DNA of 64,000 nucleotides from Caprella mutica (Eukaryota > Arthropoda > Malacostraca > Amphipoda > Caprellidae), in contig CANNZV010001114.1 in assembly GCA_947561585.1 (NCBI GenBank), positions 1 to 64,000 of the forward strand, in the 5' to 3' direction. Positions 41,775 through 53,682 of the stretch are shown one piece after another (the first letter of the stretch is position 1; every line of letters starts with the position of its first letter). A program made the translations under genes and the position numbers. The notes below the pieces were generated by a model, which did not search any database, was not told where the DNA came from, and saw only the letters and a program-made list of their open reading frames with translations.

Positions 41775-42260
41775 GTTACCTCCGCAATCTTGCGGAAGGA
41801 TATATTTTCATCGGAATTTATTTATTTATATATTTATTTATTTATCATCTTGTTATTCGCTTAACTGAAAAAGAGTTCAACCAAATAGCCTGAAATTTGA
41901 TGAAACGGTTGGTCCTTTTCCAGTGACCTGCTACTAGTCTTTTAGGAGTGACCCGGTCAAAGGTCAAGGTCACGGTCATTTATAACTCAAAAAGTACCGA
42001 ACCATATTGCATGAAACTTGGTGGAACTATTGTTCAATATGCAGGAACCATTTTGATAGATTTTGAAAGTGATCGGGTCAAAGGTTAAAGATCAAGGTCA
42101 AGGCCATTTGTAACTCAAAAAGTATTCAACTAAATTGTCTGAAATTTGATGGTACAATTGGTCAATGACCAGGAACGATCTGGTAGAATTTCGGAAGCAA
42201 TCCGGTCAAAGGTCAAGGTCATTTATAACTCAAAAGTCATTTATAACTCAAAAAATATCA
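41775..42260 (-). repeat. Dispersed repeat, copy B (inverted to 10190-10610)
   Basis: Inverse of the family at 10190-10610: the tail TCATCTTGTTATTCGCTTAA is shared, followed by three ~100-base units with TCAAAGGTCAAGGTCA and ATTTATAACTCAAAAAGTA. The AGGTCA words are nuclear-receptor half-sites. Confidence 0.7.
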
Positions 42261-42264
42261 AAAT

Positions 42265-42540
42265 TATAATCCAGATGAGGTTATTAGAAGCAATTGGTTC
42301 AGAAATTCAACATGTCCTATTTTAGGGTTAGTTCCGTGTTATTGCACGGTTCCATATTTTCGAATACGTGAAAATCTTTATATGATAATCATTATTTAAC
42401 TTTTATTTCAATTGGTATCCATGCTACCAATCAAAATGGAAGTTGAATAATAATTATAATATTTTCTTTTCTGACGTGTCCGAAATTGTAGAACCAATCA
42501 ATAACTTCGAACTTAGTACCCTACTACCAAAATTATTTCA
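42265..42540 (+). repeat. Dispersed repeat, related to 54545-54690
   Basis: The stretch from AATTATAATCCAGATGAGGT to CACGGTTCCATATTTTCGAA is found inverted at 54545-54690. The following part (TTCAATTGGTATCC) resembles 24880-25060 and 25195-25345, so the family has at least three members here. Confidence 0.5.
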
Positions 42541-42924
42541 TAGAGCATAAACTTTATGTTTGGTAAATGTAGAACAATAATTATAGCAGTATAAGTATCT
42601 ATTAATTACCCACCTATACTGAGTGAGAGTTAAGCTATGGATGGATTTTAAAACATTTAGTAAATGCACGACTTTAAACTTTTTCATCACAGTCACAAAC
42701 AATGAAAGACTGTATATTATTATTAATATGCTTATATACGTAGTACTCTAATAACTCTTAAACAAATTTTCTTTCTATAACTCATAGAAAATGATATATA
42801 GAATCATGGAGTGATAGTTATAAATTTCTTTTTACTTTTATTCGCTTTAGTTACCGTTTGGTAACTAAACTGAGTCTGAGTCGTGATTTGGTAACTAAAG
42901 CGGGGGATGCCTGTACATCAAATT
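42541..42924. other. Small GGTAACTAAA palindrome only
   Basis: CGCTTTAGTTACC at 42843 and GGTAACTAAAGCG at 42890 form a short inverted pair. Nothing else was recognised. Confidence 0.4.
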
Positions 42925-43272
42925 GGCACATTTTATAACGTATATCAATCGATAGCGCAACCATCGATCGATTTCTGCGCGTTCGAATGATACAGGTTTT
43001 CTTTGTTTATGCATTTAATTAATTGTTTTGTTTTTATTGGAAAAATACTTTTAAATACATTTTTTATATTTATTAAGTCAACAATCAGTCGATTGTTGCG
43101 CGTTTGAATGATATGGATTTTGTTAGTTTATACATCTAATTATTACATTTAATAGAGCAACCATCAGTCGATTGTTGCTCGTTTGGATGATATGGATTTT
43201 CCTGTATCATTCGAACGCGCAGAAATCGATCGATGGTTGCGCTATCGATTGATATACGTTATAAAATGTGCC
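42925..43272. mobile_element. Perfect 72-bp inverted repeat with third copy
   Basis: Bases 42925-42996 (starting GGCACATTTTATAACG) recur exactly inverted at 43201-43272. A third, direct copy of part of the right arm is at about 43299-43360. The loop contains further weaker copies of the CGATTGTTGC word. Arms identical over 72 bases imply recent formation or gene conversion. Probably a foldback-type MITE. Confidence 0.75.
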
Positions 43273-43389
43273 AATAATATGTACCTAAAAAATATCATAT
43301 CATTCGAACGCGCAAAAATCGATCGATGGTTGCGCTATCGATTGATATATGCGATCAAATGTAATGTTTGATATATGCGATCAGGGTGA

Positions 43390-43660
43390 GTAATTAGTTA
43401 CAGGCTAATCAAGGTTGTTTGTGACTAACTAACCTAGGTAGTTAGTTAGTAGATAACCTCGGTAGTTAGTTACAGGCTAATCTAGGTTGTTTATAACAAA
43501 CTAATCTAGCTCTAGCTAACCTAGATAGTTTGTGACTACCTAACCTATTACCTGGATAGTTAGTTAGGTACTAGCAACCCTCGATCGTTTAAAGATTTAT
43601 TTAAATACCTTAGGTATTTTTAGATACTAACTACCTTGTTTAAAGGTATACTAGGTAACT
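43390..43660. repeat. GGTAGTTAGTTA-rich irregular repeat
   Basis: Many short words such as AACCTAGGTAGTTAGTTA and ACAGGCTAATCTAGGTTG occur in both orientations. No fixed period. Confidence 0.5.
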
Positions 43661-44874
43661 ACCATATGACACAAAAAAAGTGGTCGAAAAATAAGTCGCT
43701 ATAACTCCAAAAATAATTAACATATCAACTTGAAACAAAAAACTGTTAAAAAGAGCATATTATCATGTTTTATTTCATGTATCAAAATATTTCTTATAAA
43801 ATGGATTCTTAGAAAAAATCTGAAACTAACTCCTTACAAAATGCAGTCGTCACAAACGCTCACAAATGATGATAATGTCTGAAGACTGCACTTTTGTCAA
43901 CGAATTAATCAGGCAACAGACCAAGGAACTCTAAATGTCAACATTGTAGTCTAGAAACGAGTCCCATATTTATCTTGATGGTTTTGTGAACAAGCAAACA
44001 TGTCGTTAGCTACTGGAGTTCTGAAAGACCAGTACCAGTAATTCAGAAACCGCTACACTCCCGAAAAGTTCTCATTTGATGTTGCGTGAGTGCGAATAGA
44101 ATCTATGACTCAAACTCAGGGAATGCCCGTACTATAACAAGTGAAGCAAGCATACATTGAAATGTTAAGTAATGTTAAGGCTGGTTTACACACTACGTTT
44201 TTTACACCGTTTTAGTTTGCGCAGTCTTAAGACGGAATGGAAACGTTACAAGTTTAGAGCGTCTACATGGTTCCATGTTCACAACTAATTATCTCAGTTC
44301 TTTGTGATATCGTCATGATGGATGAGGTACTAATTTTGTTATAGCATCGGCTATACTTGTCTCGTTAAAAAGAAAAAATACAGCGTTACTACTGTTAAAA
44401 AATTACTATTGTTTCTCCGTTTGCTTATGCATCAAATTCGGTGCTAAGACCCTTACCACCCACCCCAGGACATCCCTATAAACAACGTGTATCGATTCGA
44501 TTTCTTTTCGACTGCCTGGGATCTCGAATCGATGGATTGTTCCATCGAATCGACAGACCGTTTTTTGTAGAAATTTGCCACCCTAATGATTGTTATTGTA
44601 TAGATATTAAGAATATAATTGACGAGAAAAATTGAATTAAATTGACAATTGAATTCCACATGCCTGTGGTTTAAAACGAATTAATTGTGTTTAATCCAAT
44701 CCGTTTAAAATGAGAGGATTTAATTCTTTGAACTATATGATATTTTTAGGATCCATGTTATGAAAGCATATTGTTACAACCCTAATTATTCTTCTTCACT
44801 TGAAAATTTTCTTAATTAAGTAGTAGAAATGTAAATACCAATTTTTTCTCCATTATCAATTAATAATATATATA
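43661..44874. other. No gene seen
   Basis: Starts with sequence vaguely like the end of 29851-30824 (GTGGTCGAAAAATAAG). Otherwise without recognisable coding or repeat structure. Confidence 0.35.
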
Positions 44875-46170
44875 CAGGGTGGGGCGTAAGTTTGGAAGCA
44901 ATTTTTCAAACATTAATATAATTCTTAAAAATAAGTTCCTAAGTAAGTGATAGGGTTTGAACTATAGTAGAGACACTACATTATGACGTGGCAGTGTTAT
45001 TTTTTTTACAAAAATTTAGTCAATTCAAAAATGTCAGACAAAAGAGAAGCCAAGAGGCACACCGTGCCGGGAAGTCAGATTCCGTCATTTCAAAGACTCT
45101 CTCAAAAGCGAGATCGACTGTTTGGAAGTGTGTGAAGCGTTTTAATGAGAGAGGAGACTTGACTGATCGTCCAAGAAGTGGTAGATCACGCTAACAACGC
45201 ACCAAACAACTGATAAAATGTGCCCGAGAGAAGATCAGGAGGAACCCGAAAAGGTCAATACGATTGTTAGCCAAAACAGCTAATGTGAGTCCCAGAACAA
45301 TGAGAATAGTTGCCAAAGAAGACCTAAAGATGTCCTCTTTCACCCTCCAAAAGAGACAGACTCTGTCAGAAGCTGTAAAGAAAAAGAGATTGGAGAGAAG
45401 CAAAGCACTTCTGAGAGAATTGAAGTCTGGTACGGCTGGTGAAATTGTTTGGTCTGACGAAAAAAAATTTCTCAGTGAAAATGGCTCACAACCGGAGGAA
45501 TGACAGAATAATTGGTAAAAGTGCAAAAGACATCCCATACAACCAAAAAACTGTCCACAGAACCATGAAACCTGCTTCAGTAATGGTCTGGGCCGCCGTT
45601 TCAGAAACTTGGAGATCTCCTTTAATTTTTGTGGAACAAGGCGCCAAAATCAATGCTAAATGTTATATTGAGAATATTTTGACGCCAATGTTGGAGTCAG
45701 CTAAGGATCACTTCGGTAATGACACTCTATGGACATTTCAGCAAGACGGCGCGACTTCACATACTGCAAATGTCACTCAAAACTGGTGCCATGACCATCT
45801 TCCACGGTTTTGGTCCAAAGAAATGTGGCCTCCCTGCTCCCCAGATGTTAATCCTATGGACTTTTCGGTATGGTCCATTATTGAATCAAAGGCCTGTGGT
45901 AAATTCCCTCGCAGTGTGGATGATTTAAAGCGTTTGCTCCAGAGATCTTGGAAGGAAATATCACAAGAACAGTTGCGTGCCGCAGTAGGAGGAGTTCGTA
46001 GGAGATTTGAGGCTGTTATTAAAAACAAGGGGGGACATTTTGAATAAAGTTATGATTTTTGAATTCTTAAAACCCTTATGTAATAATACATAACTGTAAA
46101 TTATTAAATATATTTTTCGTTGGATTATAATATGCACTTTCATTTGCTTCCAAACTTACGCCCCACCCTG
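44875..46170 (+). mobile_element. Mariner-like element, DD37D type, full length
   Basis: Perfect 27-base terminal inverted repeats starting CAGGGTGGGGCGTAAG bound 1296 bases. They lie between TA dinucleotides within TATATATA tracts. One transposase gene on the plus strand fills it. Identical ends and light damage indicate recent insertion. Confidence 0.9.
44988..46047 (+). pseudogene. Mariner-like DD37D transposase, broken
   Basis: An N-terminal helix-turn-helix (AHRAGKSDSVISKTLSKARS) is followed by KRFNERGDLTDRPRSGRSR. A TAA at 45192 then interrupts, but the same frame continues to VWSDEKKF, the first catalytic Asp. One extra T near 45469 shifts the frame; the rest (to 46047) gives FQQDGATSHTAN with the second Asp and CSPDVNPMDFSVWS with the third. 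Thirty-seven residues separate the last two, the DD37D spacing of maT-like families. The end RRRFEAVIKNKGGHFE is typical. The start is uncertain: ATG at 45030 would need another shift. Non-functional copy. Confidence 0.85.
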
Positions 46171-47401
46171 TATATATATATAGAACTTTACTGGGTAAAA
46201 TATTAAAGACATTGTCGTGGATAAACAGTCCACGATTTTGAACCATTATTATATTTTATATGCTAGCGTATATCCTAAAATAGTATTCTGAATTTATTTT
46301 AATTTTGAAGAAAATTGTCCATTTCCTGTGTAGGCGAACCTAGATAATTTATTCTATGAGTGGCTAGTAAGATTCTGCTGCCTCAAGGTCAATAAATATT
46401 TTAGATTAGTTTTCTTGTGATCCTGATTAGAAGTTTTGTTTAAAAAGTTAAAGTTGTCTGTGAATTAATTTAGTGGCGATGGGATTAATGATGGTTGGGT
46501 TATATCGAATCGGGATACTAGGTCATGTGTGATCTGTGGTCGGGATATAATCATTTCAGCTTGAGCCCTATGCATTTAGTAATTTTGTATCGTGCGTTAA
46601 TTAGGCTATATATAGCCCCCTTAGTTGCTACTTAAGATATTCTTACCCTACTTCTTGATGATTGTGGATTAAACTTATAATATATTGTTAGCCTTATTCG
46701 GGGAATAGGTAGGTAGTTCGTTGTGAATTGGTTGATGGTGATTTTGTTTAAGCCGGTGAATCTGTGTTTAATTTTGTAAAGTGCTAGCTAACCTTTTTCA
46801 CATATCCTTTCACAATTAAGAGATTTAAGATTGAATCATGTATTAATCCCAATTCAAACTGTAACGGAGTGAAACGACCTTTGGTTCTATAGTAGTCAAA
46901 TTCACTCCCAGTAAGTTTTTAAATTGTTTTATTCTTTGCTCTATGAAGGTAGATTGAATTTTAGTAGATGTGACATTTTTGTAGAAATTACTTAATTCTT
47001 GTAATCGTGTTACAGGCACGTTTATTCTACACTTGTGGAAGAATAATAAAGAATAGAGAAGATATGAATTATTTCCTTTTCCAAGTGACAGACATTTATC
47101 CACAATTGATCAAGAATCAATAATATTGTACATTGATAACGTTAATTAAATATATTTTTTACAGAAAAATAATGCTTATAACTGTCATAGAATATAACCG
47201 GGCACTAGAACGGAAAGAAAAGTTTGAAAATTCATAATGAAAAATGTGAAAATAGTTTGAAAAATTTAAAATATGTACATAATTTGAGCGGCTGATTTCA
47301 AATACTGTATACTTACCATATATTAAATTATCAATATTTTCTTAATAATGATAGTGATGATAAAGGAAGAAATATTTAATTTACAAAGTACATGATAAAT
47401 T
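46171..47401. other. Unrecognised; one 86-codon frame
   Basis: A minus-strand frame at 47103-46843 encodes 86 residues including VTSTKIQSTFIEQRIKQFKN. I recognise no family and it may be chance. The rest is AT-rich with no repeat. Confidence 0.25.
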
Positions 47402-47660
47402 GCCCAGCAAACAGTGGTACATCTAGCCAATGTCTAAATGATGCAGGCATCCGACCTTAGCCAGCATCGGCCAACATTGGTTTACCATCTTGCAGTTACT
47501 GAAAGACGTCGGCAAGATGCTGGGTCAACGTACCCGTGCAACCAGGCCAATGTCGGCAACGAGCGGCAAAGTGTCGAGGTGCAGTCATCATTTAGATGAT
47601 GGCTAGTATCGGTACAACGATGTTTGCCAGGATCTTTTAGATGGCGGCTAGTATTGCATA
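47402..47660. mobile_element. GC-richer MITE-like segment with GCCCAGCAAAC end
   Basis: Starts GCCCAGCAAACAG. It has many internal words like GCCAATGTCGGC and GCCAACATTGG in both orientations, ending near TTTGCCAGGATC. It is GC-richer than its surroundings. Similar CCAACAT/CCCATGTTGG words occur in the left part of 6427-7537. Confidence 0.4.
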
Positions 47661-48911
47661 AAGATTTCGAAAATAAAATTGCCTAAATTTGAAATATTAC
47701 AAATTATAACTATTGGATAATGTTCCATTATGTATATTATAATGACTTCTGAAATTAAATTAAATTTATAAAGAAAAGGCAAATGAAATAATACAGCAGA
47801 TGTCTTTTAAATTTATTTCACACATTTTATCACTTCTGTTTCGTGTTAAAGCCTCTCTTTCTACGGAACAAATGCTTTGGCATCAGAGTGTAGACATTCC
47901 TTGATGGCCTTCTCCACCAAAGCCTTCAAATTGGTCCTTCTTATAAGGATGAACCCCCTCGTACGTATTTGGGTGCTAGAGAAGCATATCTAACCCTTGG
48001 AACAGCCTGACCTGTATGCTGCTTCTTCGCACGAACCTCAAAGGTTCATTTTCGAATTTAGTCCTGCGGGAACGAATAAAATTGTATAAGATATAAATTT
48101 GTATAGAAATTAACATTATTATTTGTAAAAATTTGGTACCGAAGTCATTTTTGCAGATATAAATTTCTACAGAATAATGACAATTTTCAATCGTCCTTTC
48201 AGCACATTCAATTTCAGAAAAGAATTATCCAAACAGCAATACCCATCACACTACTCTTCATCACTATTTCTGAGTAGCGCTATCTATCACTTTTGTATTT
48301 ACTTACCTCTTGTCAGTAGTGATTCTCTCGTGCCTCTTAGGTCTGCTTTCCCTCTGAATAGGTCTCACGCTCTTGCCAGTAATTGCATTCACAGTTGGAG
48401 ATCTTCTGAGTTAACTCGCTGAAGTCAGAGTCTGATATGATAAGGAAGAGAAATGAAATTGAGAATTTGAACAAGTTGATGAATAAGATATAAGCAAATC
48501 TCTTATAAATAATTAATTAATTGTATCTAAAAATTCACGGTTCCCTTATAAATAAAATATGCCAATTGCATTACTGTAAAGACCAGGAGCACAACTATCA
48601 CTGTTCTCACCTGTTCTGTCTCAGTCCATTCATGAAAAACATAGATGCCAACATCGTTCCTGTCTTTCTCATCATTCATCAAGACTTTGAATTTACTTCA
48701 GCGTCTTCAGTAATATGAAGTCAGGGAAGTTTGCCTGATGGATGAAACAATAATCATTGATAAATTGTTGCAGAAGTGGTCTAATATACCTCGTATTAAC
48801 TATACAAAAAATAAAAGCTATTTATGTAAATAGCATATTATAGACTATTAATAAATAATTTCTCAATATTTATTCTAATAGAAAGTTAGAAGTTGCGAGT
48901 GATAAATAATT
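47661..48911. other. No secure gene
   Basis: Several short open frames on both strands; none shows a domain I know. No repeat structure. Confidence 0.3.
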
Positions 48912-49182
48912 TTAGGTTTAACGTCTGATCCGACCATTTCTGGTCATATCACTGACTTCGAAAGTGAACAAGTACAAGGGACTGGAAGAAGCAGTCAGAA
49001 AGGACAGTGGCTACATGAGCAAAGTCATCATATCATTTACCACCGTCGATAACATTGCTCAATGCTCATGGATGCAGAAAAGCTAATCCGTGAATACAGC
49101 CACTTACCAAGGAATGTGACGAAAATAGACATAAGAATCTGTGACTGGGCTCACGGATGGAGGAGGAAAATGCAAAGGTGAT
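48912..49182 (+). pseudogene. Gene-like fragment, relative of foldback A loop
   Basis: Begins after an acceptor-like TTTTAG with a frame LTSDPTISGHITDF… and GRSSQKGQWLHEQSHH. After a frame change it gives MLMDAEKLIREYSHLPRNVT and DWAHGWRRKMQ, ending at a possible donor AAG|GTGATA. Its relative lies inverted at 22105-22360. The product is unknown; faint resemblance to acid lipases is not strong enough to name it. It could be a decayed gene copy or an exon of a gene not otherwise visible. Confidence 0.35.
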
Positions 49183-50599
49183 AGTAAATGAAGCCTACCT
49201 AACACAAAATTTAAGACCTTGTAGTTAAAGAGCATAATTTTAGAGCTATACTTCTTTTCTTCCATTCACCACAACCAGCTTTAAGATAGATCTCCTGGGG
49301 AGCATAAAGGTTATCGAAAGCATGCCAGCACACGGTAATGTAGTCAATGCACCACTTTCTTTACCTGTTAAGAAAACTCTCAATCTTCTTTCCTCAAAGC
49401 TTCTGATCGCAGACAGAGTTCCTAGAGTTACATCACTCCCTCCATATTGAGAGTGGAGATCTCAAAGACCTTCTCTCCCTTGCGGTCAATCTCTGCAATG
49501 TGAGCGTACATTTCTATCTGCTCTTCCTTCATGTGATCCAGAGTGATGACGTCACACATTTTGCACACGATGTATTATCAGGGAAAAAATAAACGAGGTC
49601 ACTTTAAATTTTAGATGCAAAAACAGTGGAGTTTTCAGTCAAAATTTTGAGATTTGACACCGTTGCATAGGATAAGCTCCACCTTCTCGTAGTATTGAGA
49701 AAAGATACCAATTAATTTCAATTAAGATACCAATTAGTGAATTATCTTTGAAGGTATAGATGGTTGGTGGCATTAAATCTTACTGTTTTACAATTAGCTT
49801 TACATTTCTTTTAAAATTAATTATAATTATTGATTTGCGTTCTTCAGTAATAATTACAGTATTTTCACTATTTTCACTTTTGTTTTGGTCACTTAATATC
49901 AAATAAGTATAAGAATTTTAAGCCAAATAAATAATTACTAATAATTATTTACCTGAACTCATGGAAGTACTAGTAAGCCTGAACTATTTACATATAGCGA
50001 TAGGAAAGTTTGGGACATTTTGGTTGGTATTATTGAAACATATATATGTGGGTGTCCGAATGAAATCACACTTATATATCATAATTATTCTCGAAACTTG
50101 AAATCATCCTCGTTTATAATTTAAGATAAGACATGCCATGACATTTCCATATCCCCACAGATAGTACACTATCAGTACCTTTCATCAATATGTTGCGGGA
50201 CTCAGGTGAATTATTCAGTATACTGTATTATGTACTGAATATAAGAAATTTTAGACATATGAATAACCTAATCGACGATAATGGTAACAATGTTAGGCAT
50301 CATTATAAGTTAACCCAATGAGATGGGAGGAGAATTGAGGGGTACGCGAGGTTTCACAAACACCCCCCCCCCCCGCCCTCGCCCCCATCTATCACCAATT
50401 ACCATAGTTTTTTTGCTCTATAGACCTAATATAGTTCTGTTTCATATATTTTTTAAAAGTTTATATTCATTACTTTATTTATGCTAGATTTAATAATCCC
50501 CTTTCAATCACTCCGTGATGGTGGACGAAAAAATGAGTCTGTGATGTTTATTTATTGTATGATATTTGAATAATATTTGAAATAAAATAGTGATAAAAT
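49183..50599. other. Little recognised; short possible coding remnant
   Basis: The minus strand at about 49561-49430 gives MCDVITLDHMKEEQIEMYAH followed by IAEIDRKGEKVFEISTLN, then stops. The composition is protein-like but no family is recognised. A C-tract lies at 50363-50374. Otherwise no feature. Confidence 0.25.
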
Positions 50600-51290
50600 A
50601 TACCTCTTTGATAATAATAATAATAATAACAATAATAAACTTTATTGAACAAAAAAAGAATAATACATTCATTCAAGCCTATATGAAGTTCTGAATTGAA
50701 CTTTTCAGGCAAAGTAAAAATTAAAAAAAAAAAATTAAATGTATATGAGGAGGATTAAAAGTTATTACAGATATTTATAGCAGAGAAAATATTTAGGACA
50801 AGTGATGAAACTATTAAATGTATTAAAAATATGAGAAAAAAAAATAAAGAAAGACTACAGGATTACGTAGCGTATTCATTTAATAAATAAGTCTTATATT
50901 TTTTCTTGAAAATATGAATAGAATTGCTGGTGCGTATGGTCTGCGGTATGGTATTCCAGAGTTTAGGTCCATTGAATGTTAATGATTTTTGACATTGTGA
51001 TAGTCTTTGGAAAGTTGGGAGTGCATTATTACGAGATCTGGTACTATAGTTGTGAGAAGCATAAGACAAATTTCCAGAACTGTGCTGCAAGTACATGTGA
51101 ATTCCTAGTGCAAGTTTATAAATTTCTGGAATACGTAAAATTTTAGTTTTAAGAAAAAGAGGCCTAGTAGCAGCCAGGTACTCAGAGGATGTTATGATTC
51201 TAATAATTTTTTTCTGAATTAAAATTAGGGAGTTGAGATGATATGCTTTCTAAGCTCCAAAAATAAGGCTGTAAAACCGTTTCAGATTGT
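50600..51290 (-). mobile_element. LINE 3' fragment, same group as 27066-29625
   Basis: The minus strand gives HLNSLILIQKKIIRIITSSE…LFLKTKILRIPEIYKLALG and then, from 51096, MYLQHSSGNLSY…TFQRLSQCQKSL…GPKLWNTIP to a stop at 50863. It aligns throughout with the C-terminus of the LINE at 29030-29394. A TAG precedes the fragment near 51250. The 3' end carries ATT repeats at 50600-50640, as the other copy carries ATTATC repeats. Confidence 0.8.
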
Positions 51291-51299
51291 GCTTTATAA

Positions 51300-51786
51300 G
51301 CTTTAAGAGCTGAATACTATGATGCATAAGCTTTTATTAATAGATATGCCTTCAAATATACAATAGTATATAGTTCAAATTTTTTTTTTTGATTGAAGAA
51401 AACGAGCAATAATCAAGGAGAACCCTATTATTATTTAACTTACTAGGTATTTCAGGGAAAATAAAATGAACTGATTAGTAATTTAGGATTATGTATAAAA
51501 GATACTTTCATCTTCAAAGAAAACTATTTAAAGAAGTAAATATATATAGCTACTACTGATTTAACAAATTTAAATTTTACATTAGAAATATTCATCACGA
51601 GAATTCATTTTCCATGGTAAGGGGCGCGTTAGCACCCTGTCAATGAAGTTAAATTTTATTAGTTGGCTGCAATATAAATATATTCCGGGTGACACCTCTA
51701 TGGTTGAAAAATAAATGGTTACTACCACTTAGAATATAGTTTTAAAAATATTGTTAATTGCGAAGAAGTTATTTAGGGTATTGTTT
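51300..51786. other. No feature seen
   Basis: AT-rich sequence without coding frame or repeat that I recognise. Confidence 0.4.
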
Positions 51787-51789
51787 TTA

Positions 51790-52165
51790 ATGTTTCGGTC
51801 TCAAAATTATAAATGACCTCTTAACATAAATGAGTTTGTTGTATTGCACATTTCCTGATTGTTTAATGACGTAGCAGGGAGGTTAGGGTGTGACACGCCC
51901 CCGATTCATCTAATTCATAAGCTTCATTTATACCTGAGACCGAGACTGAATTTTCCGGTCAAATTTCATGTTAAATAAATGTCAAAACATGTCAAATTTC
52001 TAATGTTACGTGTCAGTTTAAAACGGTTAATGTTATCCTATTTTAATAAATAAACTACACATTTAAGAAATAATAATTTCAACTTTTTATATTATTATTC
52101 TTTCATAACACCATTATAAACAGAGACCGAATTTTCCAAGAACGAATTTTTCCAAGAACGAAATT
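51790..52165. mobile_element. Type E element, longer copy
   Basis: Shares TTTCGGTCTCA…TTATAAATGACCTC at the left and ACCGAATTTTCCAAGAACGA at the right with 20180-20402. The middle includes another stretch with CCTGAGACCGAGACTGAATT like the arm at 41682-41760. Probably a nested or composite copy. Confidence 0.5.
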
Positions 52166-52437
52166 ATACTATCACTTCAACTTTCCAGAACTTTCGGAAA
52201 ATCTTGTCAGTTAAAATTTTTAGAGCAATGGATTTAGTTATGAATAAACAAAAAAAATTATTGACTGATTTAGCAACTTTAGTTTTCCTGGCTTGGATGG
52301 TAGCTCGTGCAAGCTATCAAATTGATTTTTTTTTTTAATTTAAAGAGTTACGTCAAAGATATTATGCTACAATAAGATGCACTACTGTCGACAATTTCTA
52401 TTTTAAAAGTGTGGTGTGCCACCATCTGGTTTAAAAT

Positions 52438-53505
52438 CGAGGTATGTTGTGTTCGTGATGTCATAACAGCAACACTCTAAAATCATATTTAATACAATGG
52501 AAGAACGTTCTATTATAAAAACAGAGATGAATCCATTAATGTTATTCACACTGCTTAACCTTAATTTTCTATTTATGTGTGTTGCCTTGTTGACGTCACG
52601 GTCACAAATCACTCGATTTGTAACCACAGCTCACAAAGCTTTACTCTTTGGTGCCTTCCCTAATTAAGGCCATTTTACATGTACACTCTTTCCCCACATT
52701 CATTCCCTATGTGTAAATTTAGGCCCCGGCCCCGCCCATACAAGCAATGAGCGTTAGTGATTACTGATGCGCTTTTACACGTACAGTGCCAATGCAGACG
52801 TTCAACCAACGCTTAACGAAATAAAAATCTTTATTTTCTCTGAAATACAGTGTTTTCAGCTGAAGTATTTTATGTCATTAAATAATTAATGTTTATCTAT
52901 ATCATAATAGTGAAGCACACAGCCTCTCTCCCCCCTTTCTTTATTATTAAATAATATGCATGAAGCGAATAAATTTTTCACAGTTTCATATTAATTATTA
53001 GAAATAGATTAAAACTTTTTTCCTGAGGAAAACAACGTTCGATTCATCACTGTTGTCATTATACAAACGCTATTATCAACATCACCGTTCTTCATCACTG
53101 CCGCTCATGAGTCAAAAATCAAGACATGCTTGATATGGCGGGATTGTGTTCCTCACTATATATAGTGCCGCTCACGCAATAAAGGCTATTTTGGCTGTGG
53201 GCGGGGCTTAGTGCCTCAAACAGGAATTCCGTAGGTAATGAGTGTACGTGTAAAAGGGCCTTAAATCCCTAGTAGGAATACTAATATTGATAAGTAGCGA
53301 CAATTGAGTGATTTGTGACGTGACGTAAGCAAGGGAACAAATTTAAAAAGAAAATTAGGGGTTTGGCAGGTTAAATAATTGATTAAATATATATTTATTT
53401 TTATTATATTATGCAAATTAATAGCTATTTTTACAAATTTACCTTAAAATTTGAATATGATTTTAGAGTTTTGCTGTTATAACGTCACGCACACAACATA
53501 CCTCG
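52438..53505. mobile_element. Long-TIR element with nested TTAA element
   Basis: The left arm CGAGGTATGTTGTGT… (52438-52640) recurs inverted at 53290-53505. Both arms include CACTCTAAAATCATATTT-like and GTGACGTCA-like words. Non-coding. A second element is inserted in its centre. Confidence 0.65.
52668..53260. mobile_element. 593-bp TTAA-flanked MITE
   Basis: The ends GGCCATTTTACATGTACACT and, inverted, GGCCCTTTTACACGTACACT are flanked by TTAA on both sides. A TTAA target is the piggyBac habit, but the ends are not typical piggyBac. No coding frame. Confidence 0.6.
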
Positions 53506-53682
53506 ATTGTCCTTACTATATTTCAATTCTATTGGAATAGAATTCGCTACGTCAAAGTTTCAAACTTACTGCAATTACGAATCTGAAAAGAAGATTTGCA
53601 AAAAAAATTAGGTGATGGCTGATGTTTGACATAACGTGTATTTATAATATAAAGCAGGAACGTATGAAAAATCCAACATCGT

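Noticed and set aside
46843..47103. 86-codon minus-strand frame as a gene
   Set aside because: No recognised domain, promoter or splice partner; frames of this length occur by chance and in decayed repeats.
48912..49182. Naming the fragment an acid lipase
   Set aside because: Only a faint likeness around SHLPRNV and DWAHGW; too weak without a database search.
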